64,000 bases of DNA from Steromphala cineraria (taxonomy: Eukaryota > Mollusca > Gastropoda > Trochida > Trochidae), in NCBI GenBank assembly GCA_916613615.1, contig OU744731.1, positions 17,392,328 to 17,456,327 of the forward strand, given 5' to 3'. Every line of letters starts with the position of its first letter. The stretch's first letter is position 1. The translations under genes were made by a program, and so were the position numbers. The notes beneath the pieces were generated by a model. The model had not been told where the DNA came from. It made no database searches and was given only the letters and a program-made list of their open reading frames with translations. This document shows positions 58,701 to 59,321 of this stretch, in pieces.

Positions 58701-59321
58701 CATATATAGTGATACGGCAGAATACTATAGGAGGATTTCAGGGGATAGGTTGTAGCATTATTCAGAGACATATAGACTGATGTAGCAGGATGCACTTTTA
58801 GCAGAATACAAGGAATCAATGAATTTTTAGATTTCTGAGCAGAAATTTCTTCTCAGGATCCATAAGGAGAATTCTTTAGGTTCCTATAGGATGAACAAAT
58901 CCCACCCCCCTCCCCACCCTCAAAATTCATGGATCAGATAGTGCTTATTTCTCTTCAACCATGATAAGGGTTGCGTAGATTCCTCGATTCCTTAATTTTA
59001 GAATACAATGCCATTTTGAATATTATTTTTCTTCCCAATGCAGCAACAGCTTTTGGGAATGGTGTGTACTTTGCTGTACATACAAGATACTCGGCCTCCA
59101 ACACCTACTCTGTCCCGGACCAGAACGGACACAAGAATATGTTTATGGCCAAGGTCCTGACTGGCATGCATACTACGGGTAGCAGCGGAATGAGAGTGCC
59201 CCCTGTCAGAGATGCATCCAAACATATTCTCTATGACTCTGTGAGTGATGGCAGAGGAGGGATGTTCATAATTTTTAATGATACACAAGCCTACCCAGAG
59301 TATCTGATAACATTCATTTAG
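4746..59321 (+). CDS. PARP14: PARP14-like protein mono-ADP-ribosyltransferase, 23 exons, 5' partial
   Basis: This gene-level entry joins 23 exons: 4746-5015, 5718-5978, 6498-6647, 6805-6837, 8976-9158, 9741-10031, 15155-15415, 15529-15771, 16467-18206, 24142-24675, 25119-25222, 25737-25961, 27874-28095, 40479-40581, 41172-41339, 42376-42441, 42701-42883, 43942-44145, 45688-45908, 48423-48843, 50249-50391, 57417-57591, 59044-59321. All introns are GT-AG and all phases match, giving 2,158 residues and a TAG stop; residue 1 is the first whole codon at 4748. Order: RRM tail, six RRMs (about 41-590), KH-like region (about 600-1090), macrodomains (from about 1104, 1340 and 1560), KH-like segment, WWE (about 1880-1960), ART domain (about 1970-2158). 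The family transfers one ADP-ribose from NAD+ to proteins or nucleic acid; vertebrate PARP14 (about 1,800 residues) acts in innate immunity. No start codon is present; the first residues are the end of an RRM begun upstream. Family assignment is firm; one-to-one orthology is inferred. Confidence 0.93.
5016..5717 (+). other. Intron 1
   Basis: AT-rich intron of 702 bp without a recognised element. The segment 5585-5680 has several self-complementary words built on CTATTGCAATAG, a short degenerate palindromic repeat. Confidence 0.85.
5718..5978 (+). CDS. PARP14: Exon 2: end of RRM A, start of RRM B
   Basis: Acceptor GCTTCCAG, donor GAAA|GTAAG, phase 1-1 (residues 91-176). VESVLQKAPHRFENQDLDV completes RRM A. 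A linker with five consecutive prolines leads to RRM B: TTVFVRGCRGVGKELLEMYF then ESRRRSGGG, the signature seen in PARP10/PARP14 RRMs. It ends with VTFKDPE, the strand before the last RRM helix. Confidence 0.94.
5979..6497 (+). other. Intron 2
   Basis: 519 bp with nothing recognised beyond an AT run near 6365-6420. It ends with a T-rich tract and TTGTACAG before exon 3. Confidence 0.85.
6498..6647 (+). CDS. PARP14: Exon 3: end of RRM B and linker
   Basis: Acceptor TTGTTGTACAG, donor CTCTG|GTACG, phase 1-1 (residues 178-226). ATAVCLRGHSINEKPLQVSL supplies the last helix and strand of RRM B, directly continuing VTFKDPE of exon 2. The remaining residues (TQQANKHPQSASRLPISYDK and onward) look like a flexible linker with no recognised domain. 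The long open frame around this exon is intronic read-through. Confidence 0.88.
6805..6837 (+). CDS. PARP14: Exon 4: 33-bp acidic micro-exon
   Basis: Acceptor CTGCCTTCAG, donor CAGA|GTATG, phase 1-1, so it can be skipped without breaking the frame (residues 228-237). It encodes EDDEETLKETQ, which merges with the acidic start of exon 5 (DDAEDDSMYV) into one acidic linker between RRM B and RRM C. Support is the splice sites, matching phases and similar composition to the next exon. Such a short exon could still be a chance match. Confidence 0.6.
6838..8975 (+). other. Intron 4, largely a hAT-type insertion
   Basis: The intron between the micro-exon and exon 5 is 2,138 bp. Its centre is the TIR element at 7042-8336. 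The flanks (6838-7033 and 8345-8975) show no gene or repeat that I recognise; short open frames on both strands lack family motifs. Confidence 0.75.
7042..8336. mobile_element. hAT-like DNA element with perfect 8-bp target duplication
   Basis: The ends TAGTGTTGGGAATCGA and, inverted, TAGTGGTGCACCGATCGA form imperfect TIRs. Outside both ends lies GCTGACAG (7034-7041 and 8337-8344), a perfect 8-bp target-site duplication as made by hAT transposases. More ATCGATTATCGA-type words occur under both ends. The 1,295-bp interior has no transposase that I can recognise, so this is a non-autonomous copy. Intact TSDs suggest it is not very old. Confidence 0.88.
8976..9158 (+). CDS. PARP14: Exon 5: first part of RRM C
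   Basis: Acceptor GGTTCTGCAG, donor CAATG|GTAAGT, phase 1-1 (residues 239-298). After an acidic lead it encodes MYVLEVKGITHDMSEDTLEL then FFENRRRSGGGETECVELD and LLVYFNEPN. This is a textbook family RRM first half with the (Y/F)FEN-RRRSGGG helix-loop. A hAT-type element at 7042-8336 fills much of the preceding intron. Confidence 0.95.
9485..9655 (-). repeat. tRNA-derived SINE, minus strand, in intron 5
   Basis: On the minus strand GGCACAGTGGTTAGCGCG (9635-9652) is a good A box and GGTTCAAATTC (9598-9608) a B box, followed by a non-tRNA body down to about 9485. Intron 5 (9159-9740) otherwise holds nothing recognised. Confidence 0.6.
9741..10031 (+). CDS. PARP14: Exon 6: end of RRM C, start of RRM D
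   Basis: Acceptor TATATTCCAG, donor TGAAG|GTAGG, phase 1-1 (residues 300-395). VKRVLQKAPLLLDNKQLSV closes RRM C. RRM D follows with GAVVMISGFDSESSDETLEL then YFENKRRSGGEEIQEM and CVKYIVYKSTE. The loop reads SGGEE rather than SGGGE. A TIR element begins at 10053, only 22 bases after the donor. Confidence 0.95.
10053..11078. mobile_element. TIR element with GGCGACCCCC repeats in intron 6
   Basis: The left end TACCGTATATTTCAATGTAC and the inverted right end TACCATATATTTTAATGTAT are complementary. Near both ends there is also a direct repeat with GGCGACCCCCTTCT and CCCCCCAA, at about 10090-10125 and 11010-11040. The interior has no transposase-like frame. I could not find a clear target duplication, so the outer borders are approximate. 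Confidence 0.65.
11090..11515. repeat. Three tandem copies of a 135-bp unit
   Basis: Units start at about 11101, 11236 and 11371, each with AAAATATTTTCTGGGTA, GAAAAAAGTATGTTCTTCAG-like, CTTGTAGTAGGC and CCAATTAAGCTTACATTC. Non-coding tandem repeat adjoining the TIR element before it. Confidence 0.9.
11577..15126 (-). mobile_element. Non-LTR retrotransposon (LINE) fragment, 5' truncated and broken
   Basis: Read on the minus strand from 15126 down to the (TGTC)n tail at 11577-11589. The reverse transcriptase shows QAGFRPDYSTPDN, FIDFRKAFDVVDR, GVRQGCVLSPLLF (about 14740-14780) and the catalytic FADDIA (about 14622-14636). Downstream pieces give LYGSEIWGAN, then GKHSWAAGVRNMLF, and after the insertion a C-terminal CSSGETEDEAHIFLVC with a stop at about 11642. 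It is dead: an in-frame TGA near 15115, frameshifts near 14450 and 14097, and a 1.8-kb element at 11921-13718 splitting the ORF. Clade not assigned. Confidence 0.92.
11921..13718. mobile_element. TIR DNA element inserted into the LINE, target duplication CTAAA
   Basis: The left end GCCCCTGTCACACTTCAGCG and the inverted right end GGCCCTGTCACACTTAAGCG pair, and similarity continues for about 50 bases (GAGTTGCGTATGG). CTAAA flanks both sides (11916-11920 and 13719-13723). Removing the element restores LINE sequence reading TTTCTAAAGGATTT. Subterminal ACGCA/TGCGT words are repeated. A T9-G14 homopolymer lies at 13072-13094. The small open frames inside lack transposase motifs. Confidence 0.87.
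15155..15415 (+). CDS. PARP14: Exon 7: end of RRM D, start of RRM E
   Basis: Acceptor CATTTCCCAG, donor GGAAAA|GTGAG, phase 1-1 (residues 397-482). AERVASKTHKVDGKQINASL closes RRM D, then a proline-rich linker. RRM E is the most divergent: KFLIRGLKESTPKDMLLEFM, without the YFE-SGGG signature. The truncated 5' end of a minus-strand LINE lies about 25-35 bases before the acceptor. Confidence 0.92.
15529..15771 (+). CDS. PARP14: Exon 8: end of RRM E, start of RRM F
   Basis: Acceptor TTCCTCTTACAG, donor ACAATG|GTTTG, phase 1-1 (residues 484-563). A lysine-rich stretch (LKKMKKIAKKRPLQGAYLYL) closes RRM E. RRM F gives CLLVSGLDKKTTETTLSLYF and ESKKSGNVKESDVEKV, with the glycine loop reduced to SGN. 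The donor GTTTGT is weaker than the others. Confidence 0.91.
15772..16466 (+). other. Intron 8 with truncated CCGT-type elements
   Basis: 15908-16075 carries a worn element start (ATACCCCTTGACCAACGGTA, then CTGTCTGTCCGTCTG). 16117 to about 16410 is a 3'-truncated family B copy (AGCTCATCAGG, GGCATGGCATGGTGTCCGGC, then AACTTTGTGCATTTTC). The rest before the acceptor is AT-rich. No coding signal. Confidence 0.7.
16467..18206 (+). CDS. PARP14: Exon 9: end of RRM F, KH-like region, start of macrodomain 1
   Basis: A single 1,740-bp exon (residues 565-1143), phase 1-1; acceptor CATTATTCCAG, donor ACAGAG|GTATT. IQLVLDKAHKLDGRNLKARL closes RRM F. About 500 residues follow of alternating short strands and amphipathic helices with repeated patterns such as VEIKFRKNSTEFTVKG plus helix. 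This matches the degenerate KH-like modules of PARP14; I see no clear canonical GXXG loop, so RNA binding is not assured. Macrodomain 1 starts near residue 1104 with GRKINVSQGDIT: Asp1113 of GD(I), the NAAN motif (1124-1127) and Gly-Gly (1134-1135) are kept. The open frame continues into the intron as repeat-derived VRLSVRPSVRP, which is not coding. Confidence 0.95.
18220..22552 (+). mobile_element. CCGT-type element, family C, with 8 or more 156-bp cores
   Basis: It starts TTTAGCTCACCTTTACAAAG, 13 bases after the exon 9 donor, with a CCGT tract at 18270-18308. About eight tandem units of 155-156 bp run to about 19555 (GACTACTCCTCC, ATTCTGAAATTGTAGTATGT, CCCATGGTGATTCCTCACAG, AAGATGGCCGCCA). 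Degenerate copies recur at 20870-21060 and 22200-22480. It closes with AAGGTGAGCTTCTGTACCCT and CGGTAC near 22550. 19820-20780 holds a diverged direct duplication (AAATACCACACATAAGGG at 19852 and 20331), perhaps a nested insertion. Confidence 0.72.
21483..21690. repeat. Polypyrimidine tandem repeat, about 70-bp unit x3
   Basis: Three copies of CATTGCAAACCTCTCTTCTA followed by C/T-only tracts (CCCCTCCTCCCCTTTCCTCT). It is almost pure pyrimidine over about 200 bases, a strong homopurine-homopyrimidine asymmetry inside intron 9. Confidence 0.9.
22734..24007 (+). mobile_element. Family D element, copy 1, with GCC microsatellite and AAGGTCA motifs
   Basis: It begins TGCTATCAGTGTTTGTGAAG with a (GCC)n tract at 22757-22779. 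Two to three long internal repeats (about 430 bp) follow, each with TCAAGGTCAAAGGTCAAGGT-type words. It ends GTTTCGGGGCTGCTCTGC, GTGTCCCGCAAACGC and TAATCTAGTTT. The copy at 44290-45527 shares both ends, so the borders are supported by comparison inside the window. No ORF. It ends 134 bases before exon 10. Confidence 0.88.
24142..24675 (+). CDS. PARP14: Exon 10: rest of macrodomain 1 and linker
   Basis: Residues 1145-1321, phase 1-1, donor GGCCAG|GTAGA. It continues macrodomain 1: KDIVRRRGDIGVGKVAVTGP, FIIHAVGPIW, then SIAIPALSTGIYKYPVGDAT, the classic phosphate-binding loop (PALSTG-Y-P). A charged linker rich in Pro, Arg and Gln follows. The acceptor (ATGAATTTAAG) has a poor pyrimidine tract, and a second in-frame AG lies 6 bases on (CTGGAG), so two products differing by two residues are possible. 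The fold is complete and shows no lost motif. Confidence 0.94.
24676..25118 (+). other. Intron 10
   Basis: 443 bp, no recognised element; it ends TTAACGTTACAG. Confidence 0.85.
25119..25222 (+). CDS. PARP14: Exon 11: linker and start of macrodomain 2
   Basis: Acceptor CGTTACAG, donor GAACAG|GTAACT; phase 1 in, phase 0 out (residues 1323-1356). It encodes a Gly/Arg/Gln-rich linker and then STIRAYHVISEIAKEQ, matching the short strand-helix before the VDVIVN strand of a macrodomain. Support is splice sites, phase, and the continuing fold in exon 12. Confidence 0.85.
25223..25736 (+). other. Intron 11
   Basis: 514 bp. The phrase GGATGAGCTACAGAG at about 25359 resembles the 3' end of family B elements but is too short to be sure. 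Nothing else recognised. Confidence 0.8.
25737..25961 (+). CDS. PARP14: Exon 12: core of macrodomain 2
   Basis: Acceptor TTTTGTAACAG, donor AGAGC|GTAAGC, phase 0-0 (residues 1357-1431). VDVIVNTTSNQLDLTNGAVS opens the fold; the loop is NG-AVSK instead of GG. MSCKMILHTCLPNWNHG is the central strand where most macrodomains have IH-VGP-W. The pattern is that of PARP14 macrodomain 2, a reader-type module in vertebrates. Confidence 0.94.
26108..26200 (+). repeat. tRNA-derived SINE-like head in intron 12
   Basis: TGGTTGGTAGACTG (about 26120) and GGGGTTTGATTCCC (26157-26170) are placed like the A and B boxes of a tRNA promoter. There is no acceptor stem, so it is more likely a SINE than a tRNA gene. 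Confidence 0.5.
26337..27536 (+). mobile_element. CCGT-type element, family A-prime
   Basis: It starts TATACCCCCGCCTTACAGCG with a short palindrome and GGGGGTATATAGCG, then CCGT repeats at 26384-26410. About six cores of about 170 bp follow (GCAGATCTCCAAAACTATGC, CATGCTAGCTTCA, TTCCATGGAAAC) and become more diverged toward the 3' end. It ends GAGCGGGGGTATGTGAGCTT, TGCTCGC and CACTTGTATT. Non-coding; it occupies most of intron 12 (25962-27873). Confidence 0.75.
27874..28095 (+). CDS. PARP14: Exon 13: second half of macrodomain 2
   Basis: Residues 1432-1505, phase 0-0, donor TCAAG|GTAAAT. MLADLVQSCLRKASRENCGS then VAFPALGTGNLKYP gives the family helix and phosphate loop, and QEVKFVLHHRDTATVK the last strands. 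I chose the acceptor GAATTCAAG at 27873 because it keeps the frame. A stronger acceptor (TTCTATTCTCAG) lies 43 bases upstream but, after exon 12, leads to a TGA within 12 codons. The true start of this exon is therefore the least certain junction in the gene. Confidence 0.85.
29152..29343 (-). pseudogene. Possible mariner-type transposase C-terminal remnant
   Basis: A minus-strand frame reads IQSLLNLLNGFPNLATSDFK then LFSTTESF and LKEVRSWFLDQ. NLATSDFKLF resembles the PDLAPSD-x-LF motif around the third catalytic Asp of mariner transposases, and the following helix pattern also fits. The HPPYS box before it is missing and the frame stops early. Based on motif resemblance only. The surrounding sequence 28096-29734 of intron 13 shows nothing else. 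Confidence 0.42.
30000..32330. other. AT-rich non-coding interior of the inverted-repeat block
   Basis: I see no coding frame with recognisable motifs, no RNA gene and no clear repeat in this stretch on either strand. Confidence 0.5.
32461..32600 (+). repeat. Diverged direct repeat, copy 1 (partner 35330-35470)
   Basis: It shares GAATCCGAATGTGTATT, AGCGACC-CTGGCGTGTTC, GGAGATACGGTT and CTGAGTTA-TTGCAT with 35330-35470. A GTTCGAACCC word follows at 32783; in the other copy the equivalent word precedes at 35099. No ORF spans the conserved words. Confidence 0.65.
33328..33467. repeat. Inverted repeat forming a 140-nt hairpin
   Basis: The left arm AATAATGCAGAGGGATTATA, TGGATAACAACTTCATTGTA, TGC pairs with the right arm (33418-33467) GCATACCATGAACAAAGAAG, TTGTCATCCATGTATTCCTC, TGCATTAT. 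About 45 bases separate the arms. It could be a tiny fold-back element or a structured RNA; the sequence alone does not decide. Confidence 0.75.
35044..35112 (+). repeat. tRNA-like sequence
   Basis: GTGGTCAACGAGTTGG and GGGTTCGAACCC (35098-35109, a perfect B-box palindrome) have tRNA-like spacing. I find no matching acceptor stem, so it is called SINE-like rather than a tRNA gene. Confidence 0.45.
35330..35470 (+). repeat. Diverged direct repeat, copy 2 (partner 32461-32600)
   Basis: It carries GAATCCGAATGTGTATT, GAGCGACCGCTGGCGTGTTC, AGGAGATACGGTT and GCTGAGTTAATTGCAT in the same order as the partner copy, with the space between the first and second words expanded. Role unknown. Confidence 0.65.
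36129..36333 (+). pseudogene. LINE C-terminal fragment
   Basis: The frame reads IEDEVHFLVECNFYKEIRSG, LFYKL, FHRLSSLDKAIYLLSN and AATVYCMYNKRYK before a stop. EDE-HFL-EC-(F/Y)Y is typical of the region after the reverse transcriptase in many LINEs; the LINE at 11577-15126 has the equivalent TEDEAHIFLVC. No reverse transcriptase remains here. AATAATCTGTCTGTCTGT near 39640 may be another LINE 3' tail. Confidence 0.72.
38011..39294 (+). mobile_element. CCGT-type element, family G
   Basis: GTCGGGGGTATATAGCG opens the visible part (the leading CCCCC half is missing), with a CCGT tract at 38047-38069. About five cores of about 170 bp follow (TTGTTCCGCTCATAACTCGA, GTGACTCTTTGAGGAAGTCA). It ends GCAGGGGCATAAAAAGTGAG, CTTGCTCAC and CTCTTGTTTT. 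It lies inside the 10.4-kb inverted-repeat block. Confidence 0.75.
40479..40581 (+). CDS. PARP14: Exon 14: end of macrodomain 2 and Gly/Arg linker
   Basis: Acceptor CTTTTCCCCAG, donor ACATG|GTACAC; phase 0 in, phase 1 out (residues 1506-1539). AFQDCER completes the macrodomain's last helix (family consensus ends in ...AF). It is followed by a Gly/Arg-rich linker (GGAVGGDGGASGSRRGRKFG), which is low-complexity and possibly RNA-contacting. It sits 12.4 kb after exon 13, beyond the large inverted-repeat block, yet the phase fits exactly. Confidence 0.87.
40582..41171 (+). other. Intron 14
   Basis: 590 bp. About 40687-40725 (TGATGAGCTACAGAG, TAGCTCTATTTT) is the 3' end of a family B element. The rest shows nothing recognised. 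Confidence 0.75.
41172..41339 (+). CDS. PARP14: Exon 15: linker and start of macrodomain 3
   Basis: Acceptor TGTATTTTCAG, donor CAAGAG|GTAGA, phase 1-1 (residues 1541-1595). An acidic lead (TTDHDDDGFEHVSSSDVEG) is followed by VFTLGGVKLTVKQGNLTKER and CIVNSTNTELDLSRG. The GD-(I/L) of active macrodomains is GN here and the Gly-Gly is Arg-Gly, as in reader-type macrodomains of PARP14. Confidence 0.93.
41877..42366 (+). mobile_element. CCGT-type element, family H, abutting exon 16
   Basis: It starts ATTATCCCCCGCCACGAAGT, GGAAGGGGGATATAGG, then CCGT repeats at 41923-41958. Two cores of about 180 bp follow (AAAGGAGCCAATTTTTCTCA, TATCAATACCTTGATGGAGT). It ends CTGGCGGGGGATGTTGATGA, CTATGTCTTCTTGTT. 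The terminal T-rich bases run straight into the exon 16 acceptor, 9-10 bases away. Intron 15 before it (41340-41876) shows nothing recognised. Confidence 0.75.
42376..42441 (+). CDS. PARP14: Exon 16: macrodomain 3, short internal exon
   Basis: 66 bp, phase 1-1 (residues 1597-1617); acceptor TTGTTGTTACAG, donor GAAAA|GTAAGA. AVSKELVRVGGSDLLDEIAL continues LSRG of exon 15 exactly as the SK-L helix follows the binding loop in macrodomain 2. The acceptor's pyrimidine tract seems to lie within, or abut, the 3' end of the element at 41877-42366. Confidence 0.88.
42701..42883 (+). CDS. PARP14: Exon 17: macrodomain 3, central part
   Basis: Acceptor CCAAATTTCAG, donor GAACAG|GTAAAT, phase 1-1 (residues 1619-1678). 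KKGVIISSAKGLQANFIVHV is the strand pair, then SIAFPALGTG is the phosphate-binding loop. The stretch between the IHV-like strand and the next helix (STDFFNQDWKK) is shorter than in macrodomain 1. Confidence 0.93.
42884..43941 (+). other. Intron 17 with a family B fragment
   Basis: 43151 to about 43340 is a truncated family B copy (TTTAAGCTCATCTGGCC, GGCATGGCATGGTGTTCGGC, AAGGCCTAGAAAGCTGAA). The remainder is AT-rich with no coding signal. Confidence 0.75.
43942..44145 (+). CDS. PARP14: Exon 18: end of macrodomain 3
   Basis: Acceptor TTAACTTGCAG, donor TATCAG|GTAAAC, phase 1-1 (residues 1680-1746). HHSATPEGIAQNLIEAVVEY is the helix after the phosphate loop, and IRMVIYQKHMLGPFMAAV the last strand and helix, matching the VVIFQ-EML pattern of PARP14 macrodomain 3. 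The exon closes the third and last macrodomain. Confidence 0.92.
44290..45527 (+). mobile_element. Family D element, copy 2
   Basis: The ends are the same as in the copy at 22734-24007 (TGCTATCAGTTTTTGTGAAG and TAATCTAGTTT), and the GCC tract is shorter (44317-44330). Internal words AAGGTCAAAGGTCAAGGTCA recur. Comparing the copies shows many substitutions and small indels, so neither is recent. It ends 160 bases before exon 19. Confidence 0.88.
45688..45908 (+). CDS. PARP14: Exon 19: linker and KH-like segment before WWE
   Basis: Acceptor CATTGTTACAG, donor CTATG|GTAGG; phase 1 in, phase 0 out (residues 1748-1820). After a polar linker it encodes VPLYFFFDDDYTLHNAIRRI and NTLEKVIIKDILKEPSVSM. 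This is a strand-helix-strand pattern like the degenerate KH module between macro3 and WWE in PARP14. No single motif is diagnostic; position in the chain is the main evidence for function. Confidence 0.85.
46104..47450 (+). mobile_element. Family B element, full length, with a nested insertion
   Basis: It starts TTTTAGCTCATCTAGCC, then GGCATGGCATGGTGTCCATA. Several cores follow (ACTTCTTCTCCAGAACCATA, AGAAAGCTGAAAC, TTGACTAGTGAGGATTATAA, CCTATTTTCATCTT). It ends GAAGCCTGATGAGCTACAGA, GCCAATATGGCTCTA. At 46481-46790 a separate 310-bp sequence ending GGGTAATAAAGTATTATTAT in an (ATT)n tail interrupts the CATCTTCTTCTC phrase; that tail is typical of a LINE or SINE 3' end. Confidence 0.75.
47456..48422 (+). 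other. End of intron 19
   Basis: A worn element start (ACCACTGCGTTCATGTGGTA, AAGGGTATATAGC) is visible at 47456-47500. The rest shows only loosely repetitive AT-rich sequence before the exon 20 acceptor. Confidence 0.65.
48423..48843 (+). CDS. PARP14: Exon 20: KH-like end and WWE domain
   Basis: Acceptor CATTTCTTGTAG, donor AGGAG|GTAATG; phase 0 in, phase 1 out (residues 1821-1960). Residues 1821-1870 complete the KH-like segment (YSVQIDYNERLGKVRMNGLT plus helix). The WWE domain runs from about 1880 to 1960: NFVQWSFIDNG with the conserved Trp1886, EEYDKIANQTLETAY, then VVDFQHMVEYPVGN. WWE domains bind poly- or iso-ADP-ribose in several PARPs; whether this one does cannot be read here. Confidence 0.95.
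48967..49695 (+). mobile_element. Family B element, compact copy
   Basis: It starts TTTGCTCATCTCGCC, GCATTGCATGGTGTCCGGCA, with CCGT words at 49040-49055. About four cores of about 145 bp follow (TAGAAAGCTGAAACTTTGTG, GGGCCACACCC). It ends AAGCCTGATGAGCTACAGAG, CCACTGGCTCTTTT. It fills most of the first half of intron 20 (48844-50248). Confidence 0.75.
49994..50231. mobile_element. 238-bp MITE ending 17 bp before exon 21
   Basis: CAGTCTAAGTAAACCTAGCC, TCAATAATACCTGTTTCACT on the left pairs with the inverted right end CAGTCTAAGTAAACCTAGCC, CCAATAATACCCGTTTCACT. Similarity continues through GAGATGTAG for about 75 bases. No coding content. Its right half forms the region where the branch point and pyrimidine tract of exon 21 should be. 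Confidence 0.9.
50249..50391 (+). CDS. PARP14: Exon 21: start of the ART (PARP) catalytic domain
   Basis: Phase 1 in, phase 0 out (residues 1962-2008), donor CAACAG|GTAATA. FELPTQWTPM, then CELIQVAAGTTEFTNVEQQF is the N-terminal strand-helix of the PARP14-type catalytic domain (family pattern LP-W..M...L..V....EY..V...F). The acceptor TACTAAAAG has almost no pyrimidine tract; an inverted-repeat element ends at 50231, 17 bases before the exon. Confidence 0.92.
50611..51204 (+). mobile_element. CCGT-type element, family E
   Basis: TGTCCCCCACCGCCGCGAAG, CGCGGAGCGGGGGACAT forms the opening palindrome. A short CCGT tract precedes about three cores of about 145 bp (TTGTTAGCGCGATATCTAAT, AGAATCTTCAAACTTGGTAC, GGTGACCTTGACCTCATTTT). 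It ends GCGGCGGGGGACATTGTCAC, GTTTGTGAC and TTACTTGTT, again with a terminal hairpin. Confidence 0.78.
51404..51478 (-). repeat. tRNA-derived SINE-like head, minus strand
   Basis: On the minus strand TAGCTCATTCGATAGA (about 51453-51468) is a good A box and TGGTTCGATTCCC (51410-51422) a good B box. The sequence between them includes GCCCAACAACATAAAGATCC. No acceptor stem pairs, so SINE or tRNA pseudogene. Confidence 0.55.
51526..51924 (+). mobile_element. CCGT-type element, family F
   Basis: TATGCCCACGAATCGGAGAT, TCCGGGGGTATATTG opens it; CTGTCCGTCTGTCCGTCCGT follows. Two cores of about 145 bp carry AACCTTGGTCATAACTTTTG-like, GCTAGGTCTTTGATACTTGA and GACATTTGACCTTGTGA. It ends GCATCCGGGGGCATTCGTGT, TTCACAAACAC and ATCTTGTTTT. 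Confidence 0.78.
52113..53733. repeat. Large fold-back repeat with 331-bp tandem core, family X ends
   Basis: The outer ends are AGATATAC-CACA, matching the TIRs of the element at 2542. Inside, about 315-bp arms (52196-52510 and 53395-53716) are inverted copies. The centre is 2.7 direct copies of a 331-bp unit (starts 52496, 52826, 53158; TCTGGACCTTCAAGCTCTCA). Throughout, the near-palindrome CGAACCCAGTGCCAGCACC plus GGGTTCG alternates with GAATAACGAATAACGAA. Long open frames on both strands here are repeat artefacts. Confidence 0.88.
53740..57416 (+). other. Rest of intron 21, no gene seen
   Basis: Mostly unique-looking AT-rich sequence. 54265-54470 has five or six copies of TACTACC-TAAG-AAAT, a short interspersed motif. 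56473-56590 has a tandem duplication of about 60 bp (TTTCATAACATTGTAATCCC, CTGATTTC). No recognised exon or RNA gene. Confidence 0.7.
57417..57591 (+). CDS. PARP14: Exon 22: ART domain with the WHGT motif
   Basis: Acceptor TTTTGCTCCAG, donor GAATG|GTAAAT; phase 0 in, phase 1 out (residues 2009-2066). IQRVQNKYLWQQYVAKKQQL is the helix that precedes the NAD+ site. LWHGTSLDAVPSIYKHGFNR holds the H-G-T motif; His2043 (codon 57519-57521) is the first triad residue and contacts NAD+. SYCGKN ends the exon. This is one of the best conserved exons of the gene. Confidence 0.97.
58362..58793. mobile_element. 432-bp MITE with about 90-bp TIRs in intron 22
   Basis: GCATCCTGCTGCATCACAGT, then AATGCTACAACCTATCC and CCTCCTGTAGTATTCTGCC on the left match the inverted right end (GCATCCTGCTACATCAGTCT, AATGCTACAACCTATCC, CCTCCTATAGTATTCTGCC). 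The middle 250 bases have no ORF. Borders are set by where pairing stops; no target duplication was identified. The remaining parts of intron 22 (57592-58361 and 58794-59043) show nothing recognised. Confidence 0.9.
59044..59321 (+). CDS. PARP14: Exon 23: end of ART domain and stop codon
   Basis: Acceptor TTCCCAATGCAG, phase 1 in; the stop TAG is 59319-59321 (residues 2068-2158). ATAFGNGVYFAVHTRYSASN carries triad Tyr2075 (codon 59067-59069). MFMAKVLTGMHT and RVPPVRD are the usual following strands. The third triad position, aligned through F(I/V)(I/V)F-DTQ, is Met2140 (codon 59262-59264), giving H-Y-M. Chain-elongating PARPs have Glu there and mono-transferases usually Ile, Leu or Tyr, so mono-ADP-ribosylation is predicted. 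The chain ends AYPEYLITFI, as in PARP14. Confidence 0.97.
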
